Shown piece by piece: positions 46,549 to 57,667 of a DNA stretch of 64,000 bases. A program made the position numbers and the translations under genes. The notes beneath the pieces are model-generated. The model worked only from the letters and a program-made list of their open reading frames with translations, searched no databases and was not told where the DNA came from. How positions within the stretch are numbered: position 1 is the stretch's first letter; every line of letters begins with the position of its first letter. This DNA is from Manduca sexta (lineage: Eukaryota > Arthropoda > Insecta > Lepidoptera > Sphingidae). The stretch spans positions 12,274,983-12,338,982 of the forward strand of contig NC_051138.1 in NCBI RefSeq assembly GCF_014839805.1. The letters run 5' to 3'.

Positions 46549-46812
46549 AAATAGATTACGCTTACATCTCAGCACTTAGGAGTACTGACGTGCAAAAACT
46601 GTACTGAATAACCTCGAATTAAAGTAAAGTGCTGTGTGTTTCCATTGGTGTTCAAATGGAAAGGAGTGGATAAACTATTGGACCTATTGTGCATCGTCTC
46701 CAAACTTTACTCGTCATCTTTATAGTTACGTATTCCCGCTTAGTTTATTTTTCCCGCTAAGCGGCAGTCTTGGTGTCTGTTTAAATGACATTGGAGCTAG
46801 TTTAATTCCTGG
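46549..46812. other. Unique stretch, no gene seen
   Basis: The 108-codon plus frame (46634-46960) runs into the next SINE and has no domain. Confidence 0.4.
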
Positions 46813-47123
46813 AAATAATAATATGATTAAAATATCAGCCTTGTATTATATACTGTCTCACTACTGGACACGAGTGTCCTCTACTACTGAGAGAGATTTG
46901 GCCTTAGTCCACCAGTTAGTGCGGCTTGGTAGACTTCACACACCCTCAAAATTCCTATAGAGAACTTCTTAGATATGAAGGTTTCCCTGCGGCGTTTTTC
47001 TTTACCGTTAAAGCAAGCGATAATTCACAAAGAATACATATTATTTTAGAAAAGTCAGAGTTGTGTGCCTTGGGATTTGAACCTGCGGTGATTCGTCTCG
47101 GCAGTCCGTACCACACCCAACTG
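46813..47123 (-). mobile_element. SINE B, head-truncated copy
   Basis: Antisense copy with an ATAATAAT tail, then AAAATATCAGCCTTGTATTA and the full body. It stops at CAGTCCGTACCACACCCAACT, so the A-box end of the head is lost. Two short internal deletions remove part of the CACGCTGGCC block. Confidence 0.78.
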
Positions 47124-47221
47124 AACGCGCGCATTCCTGGGCACGATGAGAATTAATATCGAATGTCTTAAGATACATCGCCACGCATTTGCAAATGGAA
47201 GTTGTGGTGTTACTGTTTGTG

Positions 47222-47278
47222 ATCAGTCGTGTTGCTTGCCATCAGACGAGCGAATAGCTCGTCTCGTCATTTAGTTGT
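47222..47278 (+). mobile_element. Family E-related 3'-end fragment
   Basis: About 50 bp related to the terminal TACCATCAGGCGAACGGCAAG / CTCGTCTCGTCATT segment, here TTGCCATCAGACGAGCGAATAG and CTCGTCTCGTCATTTAG. Too short to place precisely. Confidence 0.5.
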
Positions 47279-49879
47279 AACATCATGAATTAATCTTTAG
47301 CTGTCTCCGAATGTTTCATGAATCAAGATGTCAGAACGTAACGCACGTCGATCCCGTAACCGCACATATACTCTATTTATAACCAAAATATTTTTATTTA
47401 GCGTACACACGCGCCCGTGTCACAAATTACGTTACATGTCAAACACGCGTGGTACATGACAAATTGAGTCACCTGCTTTTGCACTGCACAAGGAATTCTC
47501 GACCTTGAGATAAATTATCAAAAGGAATATTTTCGCTTGAAAATATTCGTTAAATAAGTACGAATGATAAATCGAAATCAGCGTCTTAAACTATGTATGA
47601 GAATTAAAACGTTGTGGAAATGGCGGTCATGGCATTAAATTGTGGGCCGAATATCAAATATTGGATGTATAGTATTTAATATAATATTTTACGAGGTATG
47701 AGCGCCTGGCAGTCATTTAAGGGAGTGTACACACGTGAAAAACAAGCCGCGAAACGCAGTGCACGCGTTGCGTTTGCGCTGTTACTGCAATTGTTGTTGT
47801 TTCAACTTGTAAATGCCTGAGGATTGCACCCATTTAGTTCAACTTGCTCCGTTAATTCTCTTAGCTGTAAAGCTCTCTTGGGAGCACGCATATAGCGCGT
47901 TTACTCGGGAGCGTTGTGCGAAAAGTTCATACACTAGCGGTATGAACTTTTACTCCTCGATGCTTTCGATCGATATGTACGCTCCATACAACAATTAATT
48001 TATTATTCAATATGCCAGAAGGTCTGTTATAAACCCTAAAACTTAAAAAAGATATATAATATATATTCTTTTTTTTTTTCAGAATTATATTTTCATATTA
48101 TGTGTATTAATCTATGTCAACAATACATGCGGGAGTCAAACTCACAATGTTTTCTTTGTCAACTAGCCGGCCCCTATCAAACATCTAATTATGAGAAAAG
48201 TTACCAAAGCATTCCTATATGAACGTTTAGCTTCAAAATTCGGTTATCTAAGAGTCTAAAACACTTAGTGGGAGTAAATGCTTTACCATCTATATAACGG
48301 GCTAGTAAGTCGAAAAATGTCAGTAGGCACATTTTCCCCTAGCGTAGGCTCGAAGGACCTACTGCGGCGCTAGTCTTCAGGGAAATGAGACAACCAACCA
48401 AAATGCGTTGGTTGCTGTTCTATCCGGGGAATAAATCTGGATAAGTATAAAGGTGAAGCTATACACATATATAATATAGATTTTACCAAATCGAACAATG
48501 AAACCTCGCATATGTAGTTAACTACGAAGATCACGAAACCCAATTTCGTTCCCGAGACCAGAACGTATTACATTCGAGCAGTACACGAGGCAATTTGGTA
48601 CATTCAGTATCTGTGAATCGAGCATCGCTGATAGCGTGCGCGGTGCGACGGTGCACACCGCGGTTAACTATTGTTTGCGATCGTTACGGGCCGAATCTGG
48701 GTCGGAATGGAAGATTAAGAGGCCAATTCAATAATGTGTAAGTCGCAGTGTGTAGTTTGGTACGAAAACGTAAAGAAATTATATCTACTCATATTTTAAT
48801 TATTTGTATTATGTTCAGTGAAATGATAGGTACGAATAAATTTTAAAAAAATACCTGAAATTAGCTACAGTAAGGAATAATAAGATTTTGGAGTTAATTC
48901 GCTAACAGCATTATAACTATGTGTCGTCTCAAAAACGAAATCCAGCGACTTGTTGGTCAGTGGGAAAGGTCCTTAACGCTTAGAATGCGTAGAATGCGTG
49001 TATGTATATATTGATGACAGGTGACCGTGTTCTATACAATGTATGGAGTGGTCAGTTAAATTTGACTGAAGGGAAAAATGTCATAAAATATTTTTTTTTA
49101 TTTCTACGTGTGTGATTTTATCGTCGATTTCAAGCAAGTCGGGTAAATCTTTAATACAAACCGAATGTTATATGGTTGATAATTCAGACTGAAGACAAAA
49201 CTGAACTATCAACATTATTATTTTATGCAAGAACTATTAAAGCATCTAATTAGTTTTGCCATTTACTTTTAATTAGTATTGAATTGCTATAAAAAGACGC
49301 TAATTACGTGACAAATCGATATACACATTAAGGTAAATATTTTACATAATTATATTATAAAAAGGCAACAAAATTTCGTGTACCACAAAACGCGAATTAT
49401 AGACAATTTTAACATAGAACATACATTATACCTATATACCCACGTACCACTAAAGCTAAATCAATTATTAACCAACATCTAAACTAGGACATGCAAGCTA
49501 TTGCGATCTAGACTTACATAACAATAACTTGAACACACCCACACACACACCGCTAATATATATGTCAATATGTACATATGAATATATTAAATGGCACACA
49601 TACGATACGTGGTATATTTATTAGCATGCAGATGCTACTTGCGACCCCAGACCTTACTTGTGTTAACTCGAACAATTATCGCTACTAAAACAGTTTGTAC
49701 GTGTTGGAATGGCGATGTAAGTAAGTAGGTAGAGATATATTGAGTTTTATATACCGCCATATGGAAAATTTATATTCGTCTGATTGATTTGTTATTACAT
49801 GTATATAAAATAATCTTATCTTACTTCTTTAACTTCCTGCTAATAATATAAATACGAAACTTCATGAAAATATTTAGAT
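47279..49879. other. Unique stretch; short hairpin and GC patch
   Basis: A perfect 12 bp hairpin (AAAAGTTCATAC, 7-base loop) lies at 47921-47951. A CpG-containing patch at 48600-48720 has GCGTGCGCGGTGCGACGG. A 61-codon frame at 47813-47998 has no domain. No repeats of the named families. Confidence 0.4.
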
Positions 49880-50200
49880 ATACTGGTGGTGACCTACCAC
49901 TAGTATATATACCTACCTACCACTCTCATATGTGGGAGTCCGTCTGGGTAGGTACTACCGCAATGTATATTTCTGCCGCCAAGTAGCAGTGTGTTGTGTT
50001 CCGGTTTGAAGGATATTGTAGCCAGTGTAACTACTGGACATAATAACACTTAACATCTCATGTTTCAGGATGACGAGCGCAGTGGAATACCAAACAATAC
50101 GCTGTAATTCAAGGTGTTGGATGGTGTTTGCACTGTTTATGGGAGGTCGTATCGCTTACCATCAGGCGAACGGCAAGCTCAAAAAAGTAATAAAAAGAAA
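49880..50200 (+). mobile_element. Family E retroposon, near-full copy
   Basis: Sense copy starting TACTGGTGGTGACCTACC, with ~20 extra bases near the 5' end (TAGTATATATACCTACC), then the usual body to CAGGCGAACGGCAAGCTC and an A-rich end. The 5' insertion is an inverted-repeat-like stutter of the ACCTACC word. Confidence 0.78.
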
Positions 50201-50211
50201 ATTTTTTTTTT

Positions 50212-50437
50212 TATTACAAGTAAACGCTAAATCCAAACGGATTTGGATGAAATTTGGCACATGGATACACCATGTCCCGGATTAATATATGGGCTACTTC
50301 TTATCCCGATAATTTGCTCGCGTAGAAAATATTTGAATGTTTCAAAATAAATGGCGCTATGGGTAGATTCAGTCACTTAGAGACTTTTGCAACGGGGTAC
50401 GTTTTTCACGCGGGCGAAGTCACGAGTAACACCTAGT
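50212..50437 (+). mobile_element. Helitron-like fragment with 3' end
   Basis: It holds CGGATTTGGATGAAATTTGG and ends TTCACGCGGGCGAAGTCACG then AGTAACACCTAGT. The CTAGT end preceded by a worn GCGGGC/GTCAC hairpin resembles the 34.08 kb Helitron terminus. The next base is A rather than T and the 5' end is not visible, so it is an eroded or truncated copy. Confidence 0.45.
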
Positions 50438-50835
50438 ACATAATATTGTGCATTCAGATTAATGGACTTTCGGTAAATCACACCAAATTGTCTCTAAAAC
50501 TACACGATATTTAAAAAAATATCTGCACGTATGCCAAGTGACAACCATATTGACGTCAGTTTACATATTAACTGGTAGTATGACTTCAATGTTATTTGAA
50601 ATATGCTAAACCTGCATTTTAGCGGTTTACATGATGATGTGTACAATTTAATAATATTTTAACAATATTTTTTATTAAAATTATCTTGTGACGTGTATGT
50701 TAATATTATTATATAAAATTTTTCGCGAGTGCGTGCGTACCAAGATATTTGTCTCAGAAAAATGCAATTTTGATAAAAGCATGCTATGTAATTATATGTA
50801 GCATTTTCTTCTGTTTGCTATTTGTTAAATTTAAT

Positions 50836-51377
50836 ACATTGAAATTAAACTAATTTTCGGATTCTATCGCGGTGCTAGTATTTTATTTTCTCCCGACGTT
50901 TCGAAGACTTTGCAGCCTTCATGGTCACGGGGGGGACTGAGGTGTTGTTCATCCGTAAAGTCAAAGTTACAATATCTACCTACATTTTACAATTATACAA
51001 CATTTTTAATTTTTTTAAATTTTAGCTGTTGGTGGTCCGATCTACGCAGAATGAGCTCACAGTGTCTTGAAGTCTGGCAGCCGGTCTTTTGGGTTCCGAT
51101 TTAATTAAATGTAGAACTGGATCCCAGGCTTGTGCAAGCTTCAACCATCTTCCCTATTGAAATTAGGATGTCTTTTAATTTCAATAGCCTCGCGAATCAT
51201 CCTAGGCAGGAATCGGTGTTCTTTGGCGAGGATTTGTGGCTTGTCTAGTCGCAGATAATGATTGGCGTCTCCCTCAGAGTGTTCAGCGACTGCAGACTTC
51301 GTCGAGCGTCGGTGTTTCACGTCAGCTATATGTTCTTTTACGCGGGTCCCTATATTTATTTTTGTTTGCCCGATATA
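50836..51377 (-). mobile_element. Penelope-like element, antisense 3' copy (left arm of inverted dimer)
   Basis: This ~542 bp arm is the reverse complement of 51522-52062, with only about seven differences that I can count. In the minus sense it runs from inside the GIY-YIG endonuclease region to the 3' UTR and end. Relative to the right arm it has a one-base loss in the codons after GREDGW (AAGCTTCAACC versus AAGCTTCCAACC, as written on plus), which breaks the frame, and two extra C in the 3' UTR. It is 5'-truncated at 51377. Confidence 0.8.
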
Positions 51378-51407
51378 AAAATTGACTAATCTTCTTAGAC
51401 GGCTTAA

Positions 51408-51878
51408 AATAAGTGTTTATGGAAGCACGCTTCACCACCACCATTTTTACCACCTGTCAAGTGTCACATACCTCTACAAGAACCGGGAGTATACAAAATA
51501 GATTGCAACTGTGGCCTCTGTTATATCGGGCAAACAAAAAGAAATATAGGGACCCGCGTAAAAGAACATATAGCTGACGTGAAACACCGACGCTCGACGA
51601 AGTCTGCAGTCGCTGAACACTCTGAGGGAGGCGCCAATCATTATCTGCGACTAGACAAGCCACAAATCCTCGCCAAAGAACACCGATTCCTGCCTAGGAT
51701 GATTCGCGAGGCTATTGAAATTAAAAAACATCCTAATTTCAATAGGGAAGATGGTTGGAAGCTTGCACAAGCCTGGGATCCAGTTCTACATTTAATTAAA
51801 TCGGAACCCAAAAGACCGGCTGCCAGACTTCAAGACACTGTGAGCTCATTCTGCGTAGATCGGACCACCAACAGCTAA
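51408..51878 (+). pseudogene. Penelope-like element GIY-YIG endonuclease, 5'-truncated
   Basis: The frame opens after a stop at 51405-51407 and closes with TAA at 51876-51878, ~156 codons. The N-terminal part reads LPPVKCHIPLQEPGVYKIDC, then CNCGLCYIGQTKRNIG with the VY...YIGQT core of GIY-YIG, and TRVKEHIADVKHR with the following conserved Arg and His. Downstream are SAVAEHSEGG, LPRMIREAIEIKKHP and NFNREDGW, all usual in Penelope nucleases. In Penelope retroelements this domain nicks target DNA. Without the reverse transcriptase and with no start codon of its own it is a relic, though the retained part is uninterrupted, implying youth. Confidence 0.8.
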
Positions 51879-51977
51879 AATTTAAAAAAATTAAAAAAGT
51901 TGTATAATTGTAAAATGTAGGTAGATATTGTAACTTTGACTTTACGGATGAACAACACCTCAGTCCCCCGTGACCAT

Positions 51978-52003
51978 GAAGGCTGCAAAGTCTTCGAAAC
52001 GTC
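51978..52003 (+). ncRNA. Conserved stem-loop, hammerhead-like remnant, in Penelope-like 3' UTR
   Basis: GAAGGCT-GCAA-AGTCTTC forms a 7 bp stem with a GNRA tetraloop, followed directly by GAAAC and GTC. In the 6.7 kb copy the stem is GAAGACT-GTAA-AGTCTTC, so a G-U pair becomes A-U and the loop stays GNRA. Hammerhead ribozymes are known from Penelope-like elements and have a stem II followed by GAAA; however, the CUGAUGA box expected before the stem is not present (GACCATGAA instead). Activity is unlikely in this copy. Confidence 0.35.
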
Positions 52004-52150
52004 GGGAGAAAATAAAATACTAGCACCGCGATAGAATCCGAAAATTAGTTTAATTTCAATGTCTAACATTCGCATAAACATAAGAAATTTAATACAATTC
52101 CATTTAGTATTATTTGATATTAAACATTCATTATAATAAGAATAAAAAAG

Positions 52151-52483
52151 GGGCGAGAGCCAAGTTGGTTGTGTAACGGACTGCCGAGACGAATGTCCGC
52201 AGGTTCGAAACCCATGGGGCACACACCTCTGACTTTTCTAAAATATTTATGTGTGTATTCTTTGTGAATTATCGCTTGCTATGACGGCGAAGAAAAACAT
52301 CATGAGGAAACCTGCATACCTGAGAAGAGTTCTCTATAGGAATTTCGAGGGTGCGTGAAGTCTACCATTACGCACTAGGCCAGCGTGGTGGACTAAGGCC
52401 TAGTCTCTGTATGTAGTAGAGGAAGCCCGTGCCCCTAACAGTGGGACAGTATATAATACAGGGCTAATATTATTATAATAAGA
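52151..52483 (+). mobile_element. SINE B, full-length copy
   Basis: Sense copy: GGGGCGAGAGCCAAGTTGG head, B box GGTTCGAAACCC, the complete body and a TAATATTATTATAATAAG tail. It lies 75 bp before another SINE B in the same orientation. Confidence 0.85.
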
Positions 52484-52557
52484 ACAGTACAATTCTCAGA
52501 AGCAACCAAAAATATTTCATATATATAATAATTACATAATATAATGTAGCGGCAACA

Positions 52558-52848
52558 GCCTAGTGTTTGGAGTAGAACGGACTGCCGAGACGAATGTCTG
52601 GAAGTTCAAAATCCAAGGGCACGCACCTTTGACTTTTCTTAAGTTATGCAAGTGTTCTTTGAAATTATCGCTGAAGGTAACGGTGAAGGAAAACATCGTG
52701 AGGAAACCTGCATACCTGAGAAGTTTTCTATAAAGATTTTGAGTGTATGTGAAGTCAATTAATCCGCACTAGATCAGCGTGGCGGATTAAGAACTAGCCT
52801 CCTTTGTAGTAAAGGAGGCAGCAGTGAGACAGTGCAGGGTTGATATTG
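52558..52848 (+). mobile_element. SINE B, diverged copy
   Basis: Sense copy with head AGCGGCAACAGCCTAGTGTT and a worn B box (AGTTCAAAATCC). The body has several substitutions and a short deletion around the GGAGGC block. It is older than its neighbour judging by divergence. Confidence 0.8.
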
Positions 52849-54334
52849 CGTAATTACTTTGCTTATAATTGAGTTACGTTCCGTTAGTGTTCAATCTTAT
52901 ACTGTGTTACATAAGCGGTGGGAAATGGGTTATTGCAACATTGTTTTAGAGTAGTCTATCACGCTTCCAAGACGAACATATATGGAATGAGTTAAGGCAA
53001 ATTTAATATACTGAAGAAAAAATCTTAAGATATCTTAAGCACTAATGCCGTTTAGATAACAGAAAACATTGCGCATAACTAATATTAGTCAATTATAATT
53101 TATTAGATTAATCTACCCACAATATCGATAATATAACAAATAACACACACCAAACGCAAATAAAAACCCAATTAAAACCTCATCAAACCGAACCAATGAC
53201 GTAAATAATGCGCACATCAAAATATATTATTAAAAGCAATCTCGCATACACACCCACTGACTGTCGGACGAATGGTACATCAAGTTTTCACAGTGCACTC
53301 CGCGCGCGCCGAATTGTATCGTAAAAGTAAATTTTTTAAATACCCCGCGGCCTATTTCGGCGTTTCGAACGTATAGTGCATAATAAACGGTCATGGTTTA
53401 TTATGGAGTAGAAATATCAATATTGTGGATGTCATTACTTAATTCCTATTATACTGCTGAAAATTATATGCATAATTATTGTGTAATGTTTAAATGGTTT
53501 TTAGATGTGTAAAACTCGATCGTATTTAGAGGAAAGTTAGTAAGTTAATAGATCAACTTCTATTCTAGGAATGATGACTGATTAGCAACATATTGTAGAG
53601 TGGATATATTATTGTATGGGTTCCATAAATTATTTAAATTTACTGTGACAAGTTATATTTCGAATTTCGATTAAAAAAATCTACATTCTCAATTTATACA
53701 TGTAAGCTGAATTCAACGATACACGCAGTAGGTCTGTCACACGGCACGCTCGCATACTTTGTGACAGTTTAAAACTTAAATCTCGGCCCGTATCAAACTA
53801 GTAAGTAGCTCGCGAGGCGCTCCATCAAGTCCAAAGTCACTCATAAACGCGAAACAAGCTGACTGAATAGTTCACTTGTTTTATTTAAGAAAGTGTAGTG
53901 GTTCAATAGTGTAAGGTTTTGGTCAGATTTCACAAGACAATTTGTATTATTAATTGCATTTTTTTTGCATAATTTTGTTTAAAGTTTATTTTATGCATGT
54001 GTGTATGATTATAGTTATTTTTGTTTTATTTTTAACTAGAACCTGCATGCGTTTACGTTGCGTAATAATGTGTTTGAAACACTTCATTAGCTACTTTAAA
54101 AACGATGTCTATAAGTTATTGGAACAAATTCAACCATTTACAATTCTTTAAATTCTTACAACACGCGAACAATGTGTTTTTATCTTAATAGAGACAACGA
54201 AAAAGGTGTTATTGGACTTATTCTTAGTCATAGTTTCATAAGAAGTTTGGATTAAAGTTAAATAACTTATTAGTGTTAAGGCTAAATTGTATCAAAATGA
54301 TCATGTTGATATACCATGGAATATCAAATACAAT
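52849..54334. other. Unique AT-rich stretch, no gene seen
   Basis: A small CpG patch at 53295-53315 (CTCCGCGCGCGCCG). The 65-codon frame at 53954-54151 is hydrophobic but domain-free and typical of AT-rich DNA. Confidence 0.45.
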
Positions 54335-54470
54335 TTAATTCAATCGGCCTTTCTGTGTCCACTTCTGAACGTAGGCCTCCCCAAGTGAGCGCCAACCTTC
54401 CCGGTCTTGAGTAGCCCGCAACCACCCGCTACCCGCCGCGCCGCCTTCTTTAAGTTGTCGGTTACAACAA
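54335..54470 (-). repeat. LINE-like fragment
   Basis: CCACTTCTGAACGTAGGCCT followed by CCCCAAGTGAGCGCCAACC resembles, from memory, a coding-end segment of an abundant lepidopteran LINE read antisense. GC-rich (CACCCGCTACCCGCCGCGCC) inside AT-rich DNA. Single copy here, limits approximate. Confidence 0.4.
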
Positions 54471-55198
54471 TTCAATTCAACCATTAAACACTATTAATTT
54501 TTAAACAATTGCTAGCGGTACAAGGTTGTAAGCTGATTATTATTCAGTTTTTAGTTATGCTAATGATTTCTCATTTGTAGATAATTGCAGCGTAATCTTA
54601 CGAGTACTATTAATAGCGCCTAAGATGAATATAGTGTTGGTAATTGTAATGCTTTGTTTAAAATGGTAATATTTAGCGTTTATCATCGTTGTTTTATTGT
54701 TTCCATGAAGGAAACTTATTCTAAATCATATTTTGTATGTCGAATTTATTAATAAACATAATAATATTAACTCGAGGTCGAGACTTAATAGATTACAAAC
54801 TTGTACATGTATCAGGCTTAATATTGTAAAATATATTATAAAATATTATCTGCATTAAAATATTAATAAAAATGTTGTAATCACTACAACACACAAACAA
54901 GAAACAAAGTATATTAAATTTATATAATTTTTAATTTATTTGCCGTTAAGAAATCAAATTGTATTTACGTATCACATCAATAAGTTAAGGTCAAGGAATT
55001 CTATTCCGTGTATGCTATACAATGGTGGTATTGCCAACCGTACTATGATATATAAAATTGTACTATGTAGTGCGTCTGTATATACATATGAAGAAATATA
55101 AAATACGCCAAAATACTATGTTTTTAATATACCTATAAGTAACAAACAAATCCTACACTTTAAAAATATATGAACGCTCGTTGGCATCAACTTTTTTT
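54471..55198. other. Unique AT-rich stretch, no gene seen
   Basis: Very AT-rich. No repeats of the named families and no supported frame. Confidence 0.45.
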
Positions 55199-55320
55199 TT
55201 TATTTATTTATTTATTTATCATTTTATTTGATCCACCAACAGATGATACAATACTTAGCTAACATATTTAACGTACAACTAAATCTTATGATATTGTTCA
55301 CCTAATTATAGGCGGAACCA
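55199..55320 (-). repeat. LINE 3'-end-like fragment with TTTA tail, copy 2
   Basis: A TTTATTTATTTATTTA run followed by TTGATCCACCAACAGATG and ending CACCTAATTATAGGCGGAACC, paralleling the fragment at 37-155. The shared order and tail indicate the same retroposon family. Confidence 0.45.
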
Positions 55321-57158
55321 ACTTTTGAGTGATGGGACAGCGTGTATGCGAATTTTTATAGAAATAAACCAGTAACAAATAAATATTTGTCTATTTTTTA
55401 CAAAACACTATAATTTTATGAAGTGTGCTATATTTTTTATACCTTATTTTGAAAAATACTATATTTCCTCGAAAAATTGCTAGCAACCCTATCTACAGAG
55501 GCGAATTTGTCTTTATACATTTATGGGCATTCTATTCGAAGAACATTATCGATATCCGAGTGAAGAAATCACCTATTTACCGATACGTCCGTCAACGCTG
55601 TCCTTCGATTAGAACGTCTGTGATTGTAAAAAGACGGATGTACCTCCGTAGACGAAATACGGCTTCCTCACCCTACAAAAATAAACATACAAAAATAATT
55701 ACCCAGAATCTGGGCCACCTCGAACAATACAAGAGCCACACCGACCTGTATCCAGTTATTTAACGTCAAATTGTTTTCTCGATAAGCACTTTTCAAACTC
55801 TCCAGTGTGCCATCGTTACATATCCGAGGATATTAAATTGCTTCTCTGCAGTGCTCTTAGGTCTCTACGTAGAGTTGGTAGAGAGCGCGCGCTATGCCAA
55901 CAATATCGCAGCAATGCCGGCAGACCGATAAGGAACAGTGGCTTTTAAGGACCTCCCGAGGGGCTTAAGCCGAGCACACACTCATGTTTAAGATGCGCTT
56001 GTGCCAAGAAATATAAGATGGGTACGTGATTAGCTATTTACCGGAAATGTTGCTTGTTTTGCGGGGAAAAATTTTAACCTACTTTTATTTTAGTATTCAT
56101 ACTAAATAGAATTGCTTAGTATTTGGAAATTAAACATTACTTAGATATTTAAAAGCATAATATACGGGTTGATGGGACTATAATAATACCATGTTTTTTT
56201 TGGGTTATGTATCCGTAATCTAAATCAACAGTCCAGTGACTCGTAAAATCCTAAATAAATATTCTATTAAATATAATCATTTTAGGATGTAACAAAAAAC
56301 AGATTATCTCTACGCGTTATCGTGTGCTCGCAGCCTTATTAAGGCAATGTTTACACTGCGCCAGGAACCGAGAACTGATAGCGATCTCAAGATCGACCTG
56401 CGTTTCCGATGCCTGCCGCTGGCACATACTTAAGGGGCGTTGTTCACGAAAGAAAAAAAATCTTAAATCCACCTCGTGTCGTGAGAAGTGTTTAAGACAT
56501 GAACGTTACATTTATCGTGTAACACCCGCCTTATCGGTTCCGGTGATATCTTTGAGTGTGAGGTGACAGGTGAATTATGGTAGACGGGAAAAAGTAGTTA
56601 AATGATAGTAAGTAGGTAGCTAAGTGAAGTATTAATAGACATAACTACAGAACCGATCCTGAGAAAGTTTCATTCTCGGAGAGTAAACATTTGATACGAC
56701 TACGATTGCCGGGAAAGCGAGCATACTTGCGATTTGAACGGTACTTTAACGAACAGTTGCATGGAATTATGTTTTTATAAACGGTCTTACACGCGTACCA
56801 TCGTACAGCGCTAATACTTTTTACATACGTGGAAATCTGCAGTGAAAACTTTCGTAAGCGCACCTCAAATCTCATCGTATAAAGGCGGTATACCGTGCGG
56901 GGGCGTACGGCGCGCGACACGACACCGGTGCAATCTTTTGTTTTCAACTCAATTAAAACTTGCCGACGGTTGGCACGGTCCGGGCCGGCTGCCGGTCCGG
57001 GCGCCGGATCGGCTCGTTAGCGAGTTACCGCCCGTCACTTGTAGATCTCTAGGCGAAATGGATTTAGTTATTGCACGCGGTCTTGGTATTTTGTTGATGT
57101 GTGTTTCTGATGGCTTATAGATGCGTGGTTTAATTAATCCCGTTGTTGGTTTAAGCCG
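55321..57158. other. Unique stretch with CpG patches
   Basis: A 112-codon frame (55425-55763) is Arg/Lys/Tyr/Ile-rich and domain-free. GC-rich patches lie at 55880-55985 and 56880-57030 (GGGGGCGTACGGCGCGCGAC, CCGGGCCGGCTGCCGGTCCG). The second is crossed by a 92-codon frame without a known domain. These may be regulatory or missed exons; not decidable here. Confidence 0.35.
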
Positions 57159-57522
57159 GAGTTTCCCAAACTTTATTTTTTCATAGATCCTTTTCATCAT
57201 TTTGCTAGTTCGAGTAGACATTTTTTTTTATTACGCAGAGAGAGAGAGAGTGCATTACAACTGCTGCCCAGCCATCGCGGGTGGCTTTTGGAGATTTATG
57301 TTGAGGTCACCGTACCTCTTACGACTCTTTTTAATATTATCGACTACATTAGTAGGTTTAATCCAGCCGACATTTTAGTACTTTACTATCAAACCGGATA
57401 TATTATCTTGGACCCCTGCTTACGAATTATAGACCCCCATTTTTTGGTCACACCACCGTAAACCCCTGTCAAGTCTCTCGTGAACCCTTGGGGGTCCTCC
57501 TGGACCACTTTGGGAATCATTG
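57159..57522. mobile_element. hAT-like element or end fragment
   Basis: The left edge AGTTTCCCAAACTT and the right edge ACTTTGGGAATCATTG are inverted relatives. The right part has repeated ACCCCC/ACCCCT words and GGGGGTCCTCCTGGACC, a pattern I recall from hAT-type non-autonomous elements. There is no transposase frame, and the (AG)n tract at 57237-57250 lies inside. Target duplication not found. Confidence 0.42.
57237..57250. repeat. (AG)7 microsatellite
   Basis: Seven AG dinucleotides after TTACGC. Confidence 0.85.
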
Positions 57523-57667
57523 TTTTAAGCGAAATGTAGGTGATGATTACAGTATTCAAGTACGTTAGTACTTAATTTGTTATTAGAATTATATTATTAA
57601 TTACGACTAGGTTTATGGCTGTGGGTTGACATGCGCAATACATTGTTGTTAAGTTGGCAACATTTTT

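Larger units (their letters stand above)
51378..52062 (+). mobile_element. Penelope-like element, sense 3' copy (right arm plus unique 5' part)
   Basis: It contains the C-terminal GIY-YIG endonuclease reading frame, a ~180 bp 3' UTR and the 3' end. The first ~144 bp have no counterpart in the left arm, so this copy is slightly longer. Penelope-like elements are retroelements with a reverse transcriptase followed by a GIY-YIG nuclease; the RT part is missing here. Head-to-head partner copies are a known habit of the group. Four 3' ends of this family occur in the window. Confidence 0.8.

Noticed and set aside
46634..46960. 108-codon plus frame
   Set aside because: It ends inside an antisense SINE B and has no domain.
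51875..52222. 115-codon minus frame across the Penelope-like 3' end
   Set aside because: Antisense of the 3' UTR and part of the neighbouring SINE; the real coding frame is on the plus strand and ends at 51878.
52143..52848. Two neighbouring SINE B copies as a tandem duplication
   Set aside because: They differ substantially in sequence and tail, so two separate insertions explain them better.
53954..54151. Hydrophobic 65-codon frame as a membrane peptide
   Set aside because: Hydrophobicity follows from T-rich codons; no signal or family similarity.
55425..55763. 112-codon plus-strand frame
   Set aside because: Lys/Arg/Tyr/Ile-rich with no domain; expected frequency of such frames in 64 kb is not low.
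56842..57120. 92-codon GC-rich plus frame with an antisense partner frame
   Set aside because: GC-rich patches lack TA-type stops and so keep frames open; no domain or splice context was seen. Kept only as a CpG patch.
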